From Ectothiorhodospira marina (lineage in GTDB: Bacteria; Pseudomonadota; Gammaproteobacteria; Ectothiorhodospirales; Ectothiorhodospiraceae), in assembly GCF_900109495.1 (NCBI RefSeq), contig NZ_FOAA01000001.1, positions 124,001-188,000 of the forward strand: a stretch of DNA of 64,000 bases, given 5' to 3'. Shown here in pieces: positions 16,118 to 29,400 of the stretch. How positions within the stretch are numbered: position 1 is the first letter of the stretch; every line of letters begins with the position of its first letter. Made by a program: the position numbers and the translations under genes. The notes under the pieces were generated by a model. That model was not told where the DNA came from, ran no database searches, and saw only the letters and a list, made by a program, of their open reading frames with translations.

Positions 16118-16897
16118 GTGAGTCATTCACTCAAGGCGTTGATCTGGGACGTGGACGGAACGCTGGCGGACACCGAACGCGACGGGCATCGCGTTGCTTT
16201 CAACGCGGCGTTTGCCGAGGCTGGGCTGGACTGGCACTGGTCGGTGGAGCGCTACGCGGGGCTTCTGGCCGTGACCGGCGGCAAGGAGCGCATCCGTTAT
16301 TTCCTCAAGCAGGATGGGCCTACGTTCGAGCCATCCGAAGACATGGATGCCTTCGTGGCGGGGCTGCATGCCCGCAAGACGGCCCGCTTCGCGGCCATGC
16401 TGGAGCAGGGGCATATTCCGTTGCGTCCGGGCGTCTCGCGTCTGCTCCATGAGGCCCGGGAGTCGGGCGTGAGGTTGGCGATTGCCACCACCACCTCGCC
16501 GGCCAATGTGGAGGGTTTGCTGCGGGCCAATCTGGGTGAGTCCGCCATTGGCTGGTTCAAGGTGATCGGCGCCGGGGATGTGGTGCCGGACAAGAAACCG
16601 GCCCCGGATATCTACCACCATGTGCTGGAAGGGCTGGACCTGGCGCCGGAGGAATGTCTGGCCATTGAGGATTCGGGTCATGGCCTGGCGGCCGCTCACG
16701 GGGCGGGTATCGGGACGGTGGTGACGGTGAATGAGTACACGGCCGATGAGGATTTCACCGGCGCCCTGGCGGTGCTGGATCACCTGGGTGAAGCGGGGCG
16801 GCCCTGTCAGGTCCTGCGCGGGGAGGGGCCCGAGCAGGGTGTTGTCACCCTGTCCTGGCTGCAGGCCCTGCATGAACGGCGTGCGGCACACCCCTGA
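16118..16897 (+). CDS. CbbY-like HAD-IA phosphatase
   Basis: A 259-aa haloacid-dehalogenase hydrolase close to CbbY, which dephosphorylates the Rubisco inhibitor xylulose-1,5-bisphosphate in autotrophs; relatives also include general sugar phosphatases. Motif I is DVDGTLADTERDGH (first Asp the nucleophile), motif II ATTTSPANV, motif III DKKPAPDIY and motif IV EDSGHGLAAA; a helical cap lies between motifs I and II. GTG at 16118 was chosen because AGAGGGGAG precedes it and the family N-terminus starts there. It is a single-gene unit followed by repeats. No Rubisco gene is in the window, so the substrate is only suggested. Confidence 0.85.
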   Translation: MSHSLKALIWDVDGTLADTERDGHRVAFNAAFAEAGLDWHWSVERYAGLLAVTGGKERIRYFLKQDGPTFEPSEDMDAFVAGLHARKTARFAAMLEQGHIPLRPGVSRLLHEARESGVRLAIATTTSPANVEGLLRANLGESAIGWFKVIGAGDVVPDKKPAPDIYHHVLEGLDLAPEECLAIEDSGHGLAAAHGAGIGTVVTVNEYTADEDFTGALAVLDHLGEAGRPCQVLRGEGPEQGVVTLSWLQALHERRAAHP

Positions 16898-16921
16898 GGC
16901 CGGCCGTCCCCTGCCGCAGCC

Positions 16922-17309
16922 CTTGTGGGAGCGGCCCTTGGCCGCGAATGGCTGAGCCCTCGGCTGTGCATCCATGCCAGAGGCCGGAGTGGACCTCGGG
17001 GCGACCGGCTTCCTTCCAGCGGGACGCCATGAATACATCCTTGTAGGCTCTGCAGCCGCTTCCTGCGGCTGAAGCCCGCTTACAGGAACCCGCCCCCCCG
17101 AGGTCCGGACGCATCGGAGTCTTTTTCGAGAGGCCTCCCGGTAGACGGGGTCAGTCCCACGGAGGCTGACGTGAAAGGAGCAAGGTTCAGCGACAAACAC
17201 TCCCTTCTCCCCCTCGGGGGAGAAGGGTTGGGGATGAGGGGGGTTGGGGCAGGCACCGTGCCGATCCTCGCCCCTCACCCCAACCCCTCTCCCCCTTGGG
17301 GGAGAGGGG
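16922..17309. repeat. Composite intergenic repeat, copy B
   Basis: The same succession as copy A: REP-like hairpin, the bounded element (16991-17106) with inner CAGCCG/CGGCTG hairpin, then the inverted palindrome pair. The inner 80 nt of the bounded element are almost unchanged between copies. The outer inverted repeat has decayed here (GGACCTCGGGG and CCCCGAGGTCC remain paired, the rest mismatches). The gap 16898-17492 holds no gene. Confidence 0.8.
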
Positions 17310-17492
17310 CTTGATCATGGTGAAGGTTCCTGGGTCTCTTCCACTTGACGTGAAAGGAGCAAGGTTCAGCGACAAACACTCCCTTCTCCCCCTCGGGGGA
17401 GAAGGGTTGGGGATGAGGGGGTTGGGGCAGGCACCGTGCCGATCCTCGCCCCTCACCCCAACCCCTCTCCCCCGAGGGGGAGAGGGGCTTGA

Positions 17493-20393
<2,901 letters not shown>

Positions 20394-20396
20394 TCC

Positions 20397-21977
20397 ATGA
20401 CCGTTGCCGATATCCACGCCTACCGCATTCTGATTATCGATTTCGGTTCCCAGTACACCCAGCTCATTGCGCGGCGCATCCGCGAAGCCGGGGTGTATTC
20501 GGAGATTCATCCCTGGGACATGGATGAGGCCGCCATTCGGGGCTTCGCCCCCACGGGGATCATCCTCTCCGGTGGCCCCGAGTCGGTGCACGAAAGCGAT
20601 CCGCCCGGCGTGCCCCAGTGCGTGTTCGAGCTGGGCGTGCCGGTGCTCGGCATCTGCTACGGCATGCAGACCATGGCCGCCCAGTTGGGGGGGCGCGTGG
20701 AGGGTTCGGATCACCGGGAGTTCGGGTATGCCCAGGTGCGCGCCCACGGCCATACACCGCTGCTGACCCATATCGAGGACCACACCACGCCGGAAGGCTT
20801 CGGCATGCTGGATGTGTGGATGTCTCATGGTGACCGGGTCACGCAGATGCCCGAGGGCTTCAAGCTCATGGCCTCCACCGAGTCGGCTCCCATCGCCGGT
20901 ATGGCCGACGAGGTCCGGGGCTTCTATGGCGTGCAGTTCCACCCGGAGGTCACTCACACCACCCAGGGGCAGCGCATCCTGTCCCGCTTCGTGCACGATA
21001 TCTGTGGCTGCGAAAACCTCTGGACTGCGGGCAACATCATCGACGACATGACTGCCCGCGTGCGTGAGCAGGTGGGAGATGACCACGTGGTGCTGGGTCT
21101 CTCCGGTGGGGTGGATTCCTCCGTGGTGGGCGCCCTGCTGCACAAGGCCATTGGTGACCAGCTCACTTGCGTGTTCGTGGATACCGGCCTGCTCCGACAC
21201 CAGGAGGGTGACCAGGTGATGGCCACCTTCGCCCGCCACATGGGCGTGCGCGTGATCCGCGTGGATGCCGAGGATCGCTTCCTGTCGGCCCTGGAAGGAG
21301 AGGCGGACCCGGAAGAAAAACGCCGCATCATCGGCCGCCTGTTCGTGGAAGTCTTCGACGAGGAGGCCAGTAAGCTGACCAATGCCCGTTGGCTGGCTCA
21401 GGGCACCATCTACCCGGACGTGATCGAGTCCGCCGGCTCCAAGACCGGCAAGGCGCATGTGATCAAGTCTCACCACAACGTGGGCGGACTGCCCGAGACC
21501 ATGAAGCTGGGCCTGGTGGAGCCCCTGCGGGAGTTGTTCAAGGATGAGGTGCGCCGCATCGGCGTGGAACTGGGTCTGCCCACGGAGATGGTCTACCGCC
21601 ATCCCTTCCCGGGGCCGGGGCTTGGGGTGCGCATCCTGGGGCAGGTGAAAAAGGAATATGCGGACCTGCTGCGTCGTGCCGACCACATCTTCATCGAAGA
21701 GCTGCGCGCCGCCGGTCTGTACGACCAGGTCTCCCAGGCCTTTGCGGTGTTCCTGCCGGTGAAGTCGGTGGGCGTGATGGGCGACGGTCGCCGCTATGAC
21801 TACGTGGTGGCCCTGCGCGCCGTGGAGACCATCGACTTCATGACCGCCCGTTGGGCTCACCTGCCCTATGAGTTCCTCGATAAGGTCTCCCGCCGCATCA
21901 TCAACGAGATCAAGGGCATCTCCCGGGTCACCTACGACATCTCCGGCAAGCCGCCGGCGACCATCGAGTGGGAGTGA
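20397..21977 (+). CDS. guaA: GMP synthase (glutamine-hydrolysing)
   Basis: GuaA converts XMP to GMP using ATP and ammonia from glutamine. The 526-aa protein has the class I amidotransferase domain (nucleophile Cys in [17 protein letters not shown]), the ATP-pyrophosphatase domain (P-loop [11 protein letters not shown]) and the C-terminal dimerisation domain, ending in the conserved IEWE. The gene is complete, but its 3' end is a known chromosomal integration target of genomic islands, and the sequence right after the stop holds island remains. No terminator is visible directly downstream. Confidence 0.98.
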   Translation: MTVADIHAYRILIIDFGSQYTQLIARRIREAGVYSEIHPWDMDEAAIRGFAPTGIILSGGPESVHESDPPGVPQCVFELGVPVLGICYGMQTMAAQLGGRVEGSDHREFGYAQVRAHGHTPLLTHIEDHTTPEGFGMLDVWMSHGDRVTQMPEGFKLMASTESAPIAGMADEVRGFYGVQFHPEVTHTTQGQRILSRFVHDICGCENLWTAGNIIDDMTARVREQVGDDHVVLGLSGGVDSSVVGALLHKAIGDQLTCVFVDTGLLRHQEGDQVMATFARHMGVRVIRVDAEDRFLSALEGEADPEEKRRIIGRLFVEVFDEEASKLTNARWLAQGTIYPDVIESAGSKTGKAHVIKSHHNVGGLPETMKLGLVEPLRELFKDEVRRIGVELGLPTEMVYRHPFPGPGLGVRILGQVKKEYADLLRRADHIFIEELRAAGLYDQVSQAFAVFLPVKSVGVMGDGRRYDYVVALRAVETIDFMTARWAHLPYEFLDKVSRRIINEIKGISRVTYDISGKPPATIEWE

Positions 21978-22277
21978 AATAAGGTCTTTCGGGGACTATC
22001 GGCGGTTATCGGAAATGTGGCGTAACTTCATGATTTATATAAATTTACGTCTCATTACCTGTCGGTGGCTATCGGCGGCAAGCAGAAACATTTGTCGGTA
22101 AAAGCGACGGTATCGCAAATTCCCGGAATTAAGACTCTCCCAATTACCGTCACGCCTTTTTTCGGCATGACGGTAAAACTACGCCCTGACTTCTTTTGAA
22201 ATCAAGAACTTAGGGACATCATCAGGGCTCCTGACCCTTGACGGTAACAAACCGCAAAAACACAGGAGAAACCTGAT
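21978..22277. other. Island left end: attachment-side region with ACGGTAA arm-like repeats
   Basis: No gene is seen in this 300-nt gap. It contains a repeated CTATCGGCGG (21996-22005, 22069-22078). It also holds several ACGGTAA-type motifs: CGGTAAAAGCGACGGTA (22096-22112), an inverted pair TTACCGTCA / TGACGGTAA (22144-22152, 22168-22176), and another just before the integrase stub. The 17-mer CGGTAAAAGCGACGGTA recurs exactly at 24179-24195. Clusters of such short repeats near an integrase start resemble arm-type binding sites. Confidence 0.55.
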
Positions 22278-22376
22278 ATGTTGACCGATACAGCACTACG
22301 CAAACTCAAGCCCAAAGCCACGCCAACGCTGCTGCCATCGAGCATGTCGGTGCCGTCGTTGAGGGCGTCGGTATGA
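22278..22376 (+). pseudogene. Truncated phage-type integrase (N-terminal stub)
   Basis: The ATG at 22278 has a CAGGAG site and starts MLTDTALRKLKPKA, the typical N-terminus of P4-like tyrosine recombinases with a DUF4102 arm-binding domain. After about 14 residues the similarity stops and the frame ends at 22376. The catalytic domain is gone, so the gene is a deletion remnant. Its place just past guaA fits an integrase that used the guaA 3' end as its site. Confidence 0.7.
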
Positions 22377-22478
22377 ATACGTCCTATACAGCGCATGTAG
22401 GGGAGAATACGCAAGCCCCGATTCCCTGGTGGGCAGGTGAGGAACCTGCCCGCACAGTTTATAAAAATCCTGATAAAG

Positions 22479-22491
22479 TCACTATAAGTGA
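22479..22491. promoter_or_regulatory. AbiE operator 1
   Basis: Perfect inverted repeat TCACT-ATA-AGTGA in an AT-rich stretch 75 bp (about seven helical turns) upstream of a second copy at the AbiEi start codon. AbiEi antitoxins are known to repress their own operon by binding two inverted repeats. Confidence 0.65.
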
Positions 22492-22552
22492 GTCTTTATT
22501 GGATAATTTAAACTACCAGGTATTGGCGTGGGTTTATAAAAAGTGTATTTTA

Positions 22553-22567
22553 GTCACTATGAGTGAC
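22553..22567. promoter_or_regulatory. AbiE operator 2, overlapping the start codon
   Basis: Perfect inverted repeat GTCACT-ATG-AGTGAC whose central ATG is the AbiEi start codon. It shares both arms with operator 1. Binding here could block transcription, and the same sequence in mRNA could pair and mask the start. Confidence 0.65.
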
Positions 22568-23377
22568 CGAAATGAGAGTAAACTAAACCGTCTGCTGGCT
22601 GGACTCAGCGATACCGGCGTGGTTTCCAGCCGGTGGTTAAGAGCGCAGGGCTATTCCAGCAGCCTGGTGGTCCGCTATGTGGACAGCGGTTGGCTGGTAT
22701 CACCGGCTCGTGGCGTGTACATGCGCAAAGGCGGCTCCCTGCGGTGGGAAGGCGTGGTGCGGACGCTGCAATGGATGGAGGGTTTGTCACTGCATGTCGG
22801 CGGACGCTTTGCCTTGGCCTGGTTGGGACATGAGCACTACCTGCGCTTGGGCGAAGCTGCCGTGATCACCCTCTACGGGCCGGATCGTGTGCCCGGGTGG
22901 GTGGGCAAGTTGCCGTTGGTGGAAGGTGTCGAGTACTGCGGCAAGGGGCCTTTTGATCTGCCAGTGCTTCCTCTTACCGATGAGACATCGGATCAGGCGT
23001 TGCTGGACCAAGGCCTGGAGCGGCGTGAAGCAGCGCCGAGCGGGATGCTGGTATGTTCGACACCGGAGCGGGCCATGTTGGAATTGTGTGACGAGGCGTC
23101 TGATGCCAGTGGAGTCTATGAGGTCGACGCATTGATGCAGGGCGTGGCCACTCTGCGTCCACAACGGCTTGAAATGTTGCTGAGCTATTGCCGCAGCATC
23201 AAGGCCAAGCGCTTGTTTCTTGCCCTGGCCGAACGCCATGGGCATGCCTGGTTTTCGCATCTATCGCTCGATGGTGTAGACCTCGGACGTGGTAAACGGT
23301 CCCTGGTTTCCGGTGGTCATCTGCATCCCCGATATCAGATCACCCTGCCGGGAGACCTCGATGAACAGTTGGGATAA
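22559..23377 (+). CDS. AbiEi-family type IV antitoxin
   Basis: A 272-aa protein of the AbiEi group: an N-terminal winged-helix region (LLAGLSDTGVVSSRWLRAQGYSSSLVVRYVDSGWL, about 10-45) and a C-terminal domain ending in a short positively charged tail. AbiEi represses its operon and counters the AbiEii nucleotidyltransferase toxin. ATG at 22559 was chosen because the longer frame back to 22373 crosses AT-rich operator DNA and because an operator is centred on it. The stop overlaps the toxin start by 17 nt. The gene looks intact although its toxin is broken, consistent with an island remnant. Confidence 0.85.
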   Translation: MSDRNESKLNRLLAGLSDTGVVSSRWLRAQGYSSSLVVRYVDSGWLVSPARGVYMRKGGSLRWEGVVRTLQWMEGLSLHVGGRFALAWLGHEHYLRLGEAAVITLYGPDRVPGWVGKLPLVEGVEYCGKGPFDLPVLPLTDETSDQALLDQGLERREAAPSGMLVCSTPERAMLELCDEASDASGVYEVDALMQGVATLRPQRLEMLLSYCRSIKAKRLFLALAERHGHAWFSHLSLDGVDLGRGKRSLVSGGHLHPRYQITLPGDLDEQLG

Positions 23378-23783
23378 ACGCTACAGCGATCGGGTGCAGT
23401 TGCTGGTGGATATCCTGCCGGTGCTGGCAAAGGAAACCCGCTTTGCCCTGAAAGGCGGGACGGCCATCAACTTGTTCGAGCACGATCTTCCGAGGCTGTC
23501 GGTCGATATCGACCTGACCTGGTGCAGCTCCTGTCGGCGAATGGTCCTGCGGAAGGGCAGTGGGGGCTTCTCCGCATATTGTGGCAGCTCCTCATATTCT
23601 GCCGTTCCTGGCCGCGGCAAAGACGGTCGTTGCTGGACTTCCATGCATAACTCCGGTGCTGTAAAGCGGTTTTATGACAGTGAAGTTATGATGACTATCG
23701 AGGGCAATTGCGCCAACCCGCTGGGGCGAGTTGTGGGGAGTATGAGCGTAAAATTGGCCGAAGAACAAATATCGACCGTTTAG
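23361..23783 (+). pseudogene. Broken AbiEii-family nucleotidyltransferase toxin
   Basis: The frame starts MNSWDKRYSDRVQLLVDILPV and reaches the AbiEii signature FALKGGTAINLFEHDLPRLSVDIDLTW (positions about 30-56, holding the GG and DxD residues). After DIDLTW the sequence turns cysteine- and serine-rich and unlike the family, and the frame ends at 140 aa against roughly 280-300 for intact toxins. A frameshift or rearrangement near 23520 is likely. The toxin is therefore presumably inactive. Confidence 0.75.
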
Positions 23784-24282
23784 GATTGCAAGCTAAGCCT
23801 GCCCTTTACCCACAAGTGTCGCACGCCATCAACTCGTTCCAGATGGCCCGATGCGCGGCATCGTCCACGCGCACCAGGGCCAGATCCACCAACTCGGTGA
23901 CTTGCCCACCGGCGCCGCCACCGGCTCACCCAGTCGCCGCTCGACACGCTGCCCCGGCAGGCGTTTGTCCAGCGGAAGATGTGGGTACAGGGCAGCCCTA
24001 GACAGGTAGACTGCTTCCAGTTGGTGCGCCGGTGGGAGGCGTGCCGCGCAGAGGTAGAGCCGTCGTGCTGTATGCGCGGCTCTGATATCATACTTTCTGG
24101 TTGATCATGGTGTGAAAAAGCACCGCTGCCGGAAAAATCGCTGCATCACCCGCGTAAACAAAGAGCTGGTGATTCTGACGGTAAAAGCGACGGTAAAGTC
24201 CAAAATCAGCCTTTAATGAAAACTTTACCTTCAATGGGGTAAAGCCTTCGTTGATGATTGAGAGGGGATGATTACCCGCTCA
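23784..24282. other. Island right end with a frameshifted gene relic
   Basis: No intact gene. On the minus strand two adjacent frames give protein-like sequence: one from about 24058 to 23900 (RRLYLCAARLPPAHQLEAVY...) continues, after a one-base shift near 23905, into QVTELVDLALVRVDDAAHRA and a stop near 23814. This is a decayed gene of a family I cannot name. Further right, CGGTAAAAGCGACGGTA (24179-24195) repeats the left-end motif. ATTGAGAGGGGATGA (24257-24271) weakly resembles the last 15 bases of guaA (11 of 15), a possible diverged attachment site. Confidence 0.5.
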
Positions 24283-25146
24283 TCACACAAAGATCCGGCT
24301 GATCTGCTGCATGGCGGTCGGATCTTCGTCCCAGGGCAGTGTCGGGTCCTCTGGCGTGGCCCCCAGGCGGCGCAGGGAGGCGACCTTCATTCGGTCCACC
24401 GAAGCCAGCCGGTGGCGGGTGGACTGATAGCTCTCGATGTTGGCTGCCTGGACGATGTCCACGTAGTCGATGGGAGCCTCATCCCCCGGATCCCGACCCA
24501 GGTTGTCATGTTCCGCGGCCACGTCGATCAGTTCCTGCTCGAAGTTCCAGGCCTTGAGCACCGCCTTGCCCACCGCCATGTGCAGCGAGGCGATGATCAG
24601 GTTCAGATGCTTCTCGTTCTGGACAATCACATCCACGTTCTTGGCCTTGTTCAGGATGGGGATCACACCCACGTCGTGGATCAGGCCGGCCAGCATGGCT
24701 TCCTCCTGGTCCAGGTGGCGGTGGCGACGGGCCAATAGGGTGCTGATCACGGCCACCTCCACGCTGTGCTCCCAGAGGGTTTCCATGCGTTGGCGGATGC
24801 CTCGGTGACCGGTGCTGAATACATCCCGCATGGCCAGCGACAGCAGCACATTCTTGGTCTTCTCCAGCCCCAGTCGGGTGATGGAAGACTTGATGGTGGC
24901 GCAACGGGTCAGGCCCCGGTAAACGGGGCTGTTGGCGTAGCGGATCAGCCGCGCCGCCATGGCGGTGTCGCGGGCCACCACGGAGGTGACATCATCAATG
25001 GAGCTGTCCTCGCGATTGATGGTAAACAGGGCCTGGATAGAGACATCCGGCAGGGTCGGAATCTGGATGCCCTTTCCCTGAAGATCTGCGCGAAGATCCG
25101 CCACAAATTCGTCGACGATCTCTTTGGAATCGAGATTTCTTTTCAC
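24283..25146 (-). CDS. HDOD-domain signalling protein
   Basis: A 287-aa single-domain protein with an HDOD fold (about 25-225). It has the family opening LPTLPDVSIQALFTINRED-like and a partly HD-like motif (AGLIHDVGVIPIL, then AAEHDNLGRDPGDEAP). HDOD proteins act in bacterial signalling, often next to c-di-GMP or chemotaxis systems, usually without proven catalysis. No GGDEF, EAL or receiver domain is attached. It stands alone between the island and tadA, and transcription is divergent from tadA. Confidence 0.88.
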   Translation of the reverse strand: MKRNLDSKEIVDEFVADLRADLQGKGIQIPTLPDVSIQALFTINREDSSIDDVTSVVARDTAMAARLIRYANSPVYRGLTRCATIKSSITRLGLEKTKNVLLSLAMRDVFSTGHRGIRQRMETLWEHSVEVAVISTLLARRHRHLDQEEAMLAGLIHDVGVIPILNKAKNVDVIVQNEKHLNLIIASLHMAVGKAVLKAWNFEQELIDVAAEHDNLGRDPGDEAPIDYVDIVQAANIESYQSTRHRLASVDRMKVASLRRLGATPEDPTLPWDEDPTAMQQISRIFV

Positions 25147-25184
25147 GGGGGATGTGAACGAGTGAATGAGTGGCTGCAGTATGA

Positions 25185-27137
<1,953 letters not shown>

Positions 27138-27165
27138 GGGCTTAAAAAGACAGGGGCGGATAGGC

Positions 27166-27171
27166 TATAAT
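27166..27171 (+). promoter_or_regulatory. -10 element of tRNA-Ser
   Basis: A perfect TATAAT 23 nt before the tRNA 5' end. The -35 region (CTTAAAA at about 27141-27147) is weak. A GC-rich stretch lies between the -10 and the likely start, as in stringently controlled stable-RNA promoters. Confidence 0.6.
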
Positions 27172-27194
27172 GCCTGACTTAGCCCAGACCGTCA

Positions 27195-27285
<91 letters not shown>

Positions 27286-27292
27286 GATCAGC

Positions 27293-27322
27293 AAAAAAGC
27301 CCCTGCCATCAGGGGCTTTTTT
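27293..27322 (+). terminator. Intrinsic terminator of tRNA-Ser
   Basis: AAAAAAGCCCCT and AGGGGCTTTTTT form a perfect 12-bp inverted repeat with a GCCATC loop and six U residues, 8 nt past the tRNA. The A-tract makes it usable from the other strand as well. Confidence 0.95.
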
Positions 27323-27393
27323 GTGTCTTTACTCCACCCCACTCCCCCCCCCTCGCGAATGGGAAAGGTCTTCCATTCGAGGCCGAGGAGCGA

Positions 27394-27531
27394 TTACAGG
27401 TTGAAGAGACCCGTCACGCCAACCACGATCAGGTAGATGGCCACGATGTAGCTGAGCAATCTGGGCACGATCAGGATGGCAATGCCGGCAATCAGTGACA
27501 GGATGGGAACGATTTCAAGATGTATGGTCAT
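27394..27531 (-). CDS. DUF3096 micro-protein
   Basis: A 45-aa membrane protein that reads MTIHLEIVPILSLIAGIAIL at its start, then a VPRLLSYIVAIYLIVVG second helix and a short GVTGLFNL end. This is the usual two-segment DUF3096 pattern of a small hydrophobic hairpin with a PRLLxYIVAIYLI motif. No function is established for the family. It is a single gene, below the length at which most gene finders report, facing away from the chemosensory operon and towards the tRNA terminator. Confidence 0.85.
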   Translation of the reverse strand: MTIHLEIVPILSLIAGIAILIVPRLLSYIVAIYLIVVGVTGLFNL

Positions 27532-27680
27532 CGGTTTTGCCCTTGGTCCTCGTGTCGGAACACACTAGCAGAACCGTCCTCTGACATGAAGCGAGCGCTT
27601 TGTGGGTAAGACTCGCTTGGGCGCCATGTGCCCGATGCCCCCTCCAGTATTTGGTCCCTGGCCAGGTCCAGACGACGGGC

Positions 27681-27698
27681 TGTAGGAAAATCCCTACA
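27681..27698. promoter_or_regulatory. TGTAGG palindrome upstream of the chemosensory operon
   Basis: TGTAGG-AAAATC-CCTACA is an 18-bp inverted repeat about 140 bp before the first operon gene, followed at once by a weaker one (TACA-AGGATTTC-TGTA). The rest of 27532-27837 holds no gene. It may be an operator; no factor can be assigned. Confidence 0.4.
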
Positions 27699-27837
27699 AG
27701 GATTTCTGTAAAACACGCCAAAAATGCCGACAAGCGCTCTTTCAGTGACTGATGTTGTCACTCTATCCTTGTTCCCGTGAATTATTGACCTCGGGCAATC
27801 CAGGTTGTCAGTCTTGGTGTTAGGGAGAGGGTTCTGC

Positions 27838-29004
27838 ATGGCGACATCGGCTGGCTTCGGCTTCATCAGCCAGGAATTACAGTTCCTCACCCCTTTGATC
27901 ACGGGCATCGTAGGCGCCGTTTTGCTCGTGTTGCCCCTGTCGGAGGGCATGACCTGGATAGCTGCGTTTGGCGTCACGGGACTGGGTGTCCTCGGAGCTG
28001 TTTGGGGTTTGCAGGGCCTCCCCCCCAAACGGACTCAGGAAAGGCCAGAGAGCACTGACCAACCCATCCAACGAGACAATGATCCGGCTGAAGGACAACT
28101 CAAGGATCTTTGCATCGCCGTGGCACCCATATGGAGTCGTCAGGTGGCGTCGGCGAGACAGCACACTGAGGGTTCAGTGGCTGACCTTGCGCAACGTTTT
28201 GAATATATCAATACGCGGCTGGAGCAAGCGTTGACTTCTTCAACGGTGGAGCCGAACAGTCGTGAAGATGTTCCCACGGCCTTGCGTGAGTGCGGCGCTC
28301 AGCTGGAGCAGGTTTTGCGAGGGATGCAAGACGCACTGAGTGTCAAGGAAGAACTCCTTTCTCGTATCGGGGAGTTGGCAAAGTTCACCCATGAGATGCA
28401 GAACATGGCGACCTCGGTGTCCGCTGTGGCATCCCAGACCAACCTGCTGGCACTCAATGCCGCTATTGAAGCGGCTCGCGCCGGTGAAGCGGGCCGGGGT
28501 TTCGCGGTGGTGGCCTCCGAGGTGCGTGCACTTTCCAGTCAATCGGACAAAGCCGGCAAGGAAATTGCCGCCCACGTGCATGCAGTCAATGATGCAATCA
28601 ATGGCACTCGTGATGCTGCTGAGGCCTTCGCCAATCGAGATCGTTCCCTCGCTCAAGACGCAGAGCAGACGATTCACCAGGTGATGGAGCGCTACCGTGA
28701 TCTTGCACAGAACCTGGAGGCCTCTACGGAGTTGCTTCGGAAGGAGAGTTCCGATGTGCGCGATGAAGTCTCCCGGGTGATCGTGTCCCTTCAATTCCAG
28801 GATCGTGTCTCCCAGGTGCTTGAACATGTCACCCAGGATATCGATCAATTGACTACGCACCTGCGCGCTGGTGATGCCTCGCAGATCGACCCTCGCCGCT
28901 GGCTCAAGAATCTGGAGCGGGGCTACACCACGCTGGAAGAACACGCCAACCATCAGGCCCGATCCAGTCGCGAACCGGCGCCTTCCGGCATTGAGTATTT
29001 CTGA
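27838..29004 (+). CDS. Methyl-accepting chemotaxis protein without periplasmic sensor
   Basis: A 388-aa receptor-like protein. Two hydrophobic segments near the N-terminus (about 18-55) have almost no loop between them, so ligand sensing outside the membrane is unlikely. A helical linker and the cytoplasmic signalling domain follow, with the conserved hairpin tip [20 protein letters not shown] (about 200). Adaptation regions are short. ATG at 27838 was chosen for its GGGAGAGG site. It heads the chemosensory operon, and CheY follows after 11 nt. It may sense membrane or cytoplasmic state, as inferred from its layout. Confidence 0.88.
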   Translation: MATSAGFGFISQELQFLTPLITGIVGAVLLVLPLSEGMTWIAAFGVTGLGVLGAVWGLQGLPPKRTQERPESTDQPIQRDNDPAEGQLKDLCIAVAPIWSRQVASARQHTEGSVADLAQRFEYINTRLEQALTSSTVEPNSREDVPTALRECGAQLEQVLRGMQDALSVKEELLSRIGELAKFTHEMQNMATSVSAVASQTNLLALNAAIEAARAGEAGRGFAVVASEVRALSSQSDKAGKEIAAHVHAVNDAINGTRDAAEAFANRDRSLAQDAEQTIHQVMERYRDLAQNLEASTELLRKESSDVRDEVSRVIVSLQFQDRVSQVLEHVTQDIDQLTTHLRAGDASQIDPRRWLKNLERGYTTLEEHANHQARSSREPAPSGIEYF

Positions 29005-29015
29005 AGGAGACAGAT

Positions 29016-29384
29016 ATGGGGAAGAGTGTTTTGATCGTTGATGATTCCGCGTCCGTTCGGCAGGTGGTTGGCATGACGTTGAGAGGGGCCGGTTACACCG
29101 TGCTGGAGGCCAGTGATGGACGGGATGCTCTGGGCAAGCTTGGCGATAGCCGCGTGAACCTGGTTATCAGCGACGTCAATATGCCGGGTATGGATGGCAT
29201 CTCCTTTCTCAAGGAAATGAAGGCCCGACCGGCGAATAAGTTCACCCCGGTCATCATGTTGACCACCGAGAGCGGGGACTCGCGCAAACAAGCCGGCAAG
29301 GAAGCGGGCGCGCGGGCCTGGATTGTTAAACCCTTTCAGCCGGCACAGTTGTTGGAGGCCGTCAGCAAACTGGTTGGGCCATGA
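29016..29384 (+). CDS. cheY: CheY-like response regulator
   Basis: A 122-aa single receiver domain with acidic pocket D9-D10, phospho-acceptor D53 (LVISDVNMPGMDG), conserved Thr (LTTES) and Lys (VKPFQ). AAGGAGA lies 7 nt before the ATG. In the operon it lies directly before the STAS gene, not beside flagellar genes, so motor binding is not assured; it could also drain phosphate from CheA or act on another target. Confidence 0.93.
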   Translation: MGKSVLIVDDSASVRQVVGMTLRGAGYTVLEASDGRDALGKLGDSRVNLVISDVNMPGMDGISFLKEMKARPANKFTPVIMLTTESGDSRKQAGKEAGARAWIVKPFQPAQLLEAVSKLVGP

Positions 29385-29400
29385 TGCGGGGGTCACGAGT

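Noticed and set aside
22373-22558. Longer N-terminus for the AbiEi antitoxin from 22373
   Set aside because: The extra 62 residues cross both the AT-rich promoter stretch and operator 1, and the family N-terminus starts at MSDRNESK; the upstream frame is fortuitous.
27710-27735. Sigma28-like element (TAAAA ... GCCGACAA) before the chemosensory operon
   Set aside because: Spacing is about 13 instead of the usual 15 and the -10 is imperfect; not enough to call.
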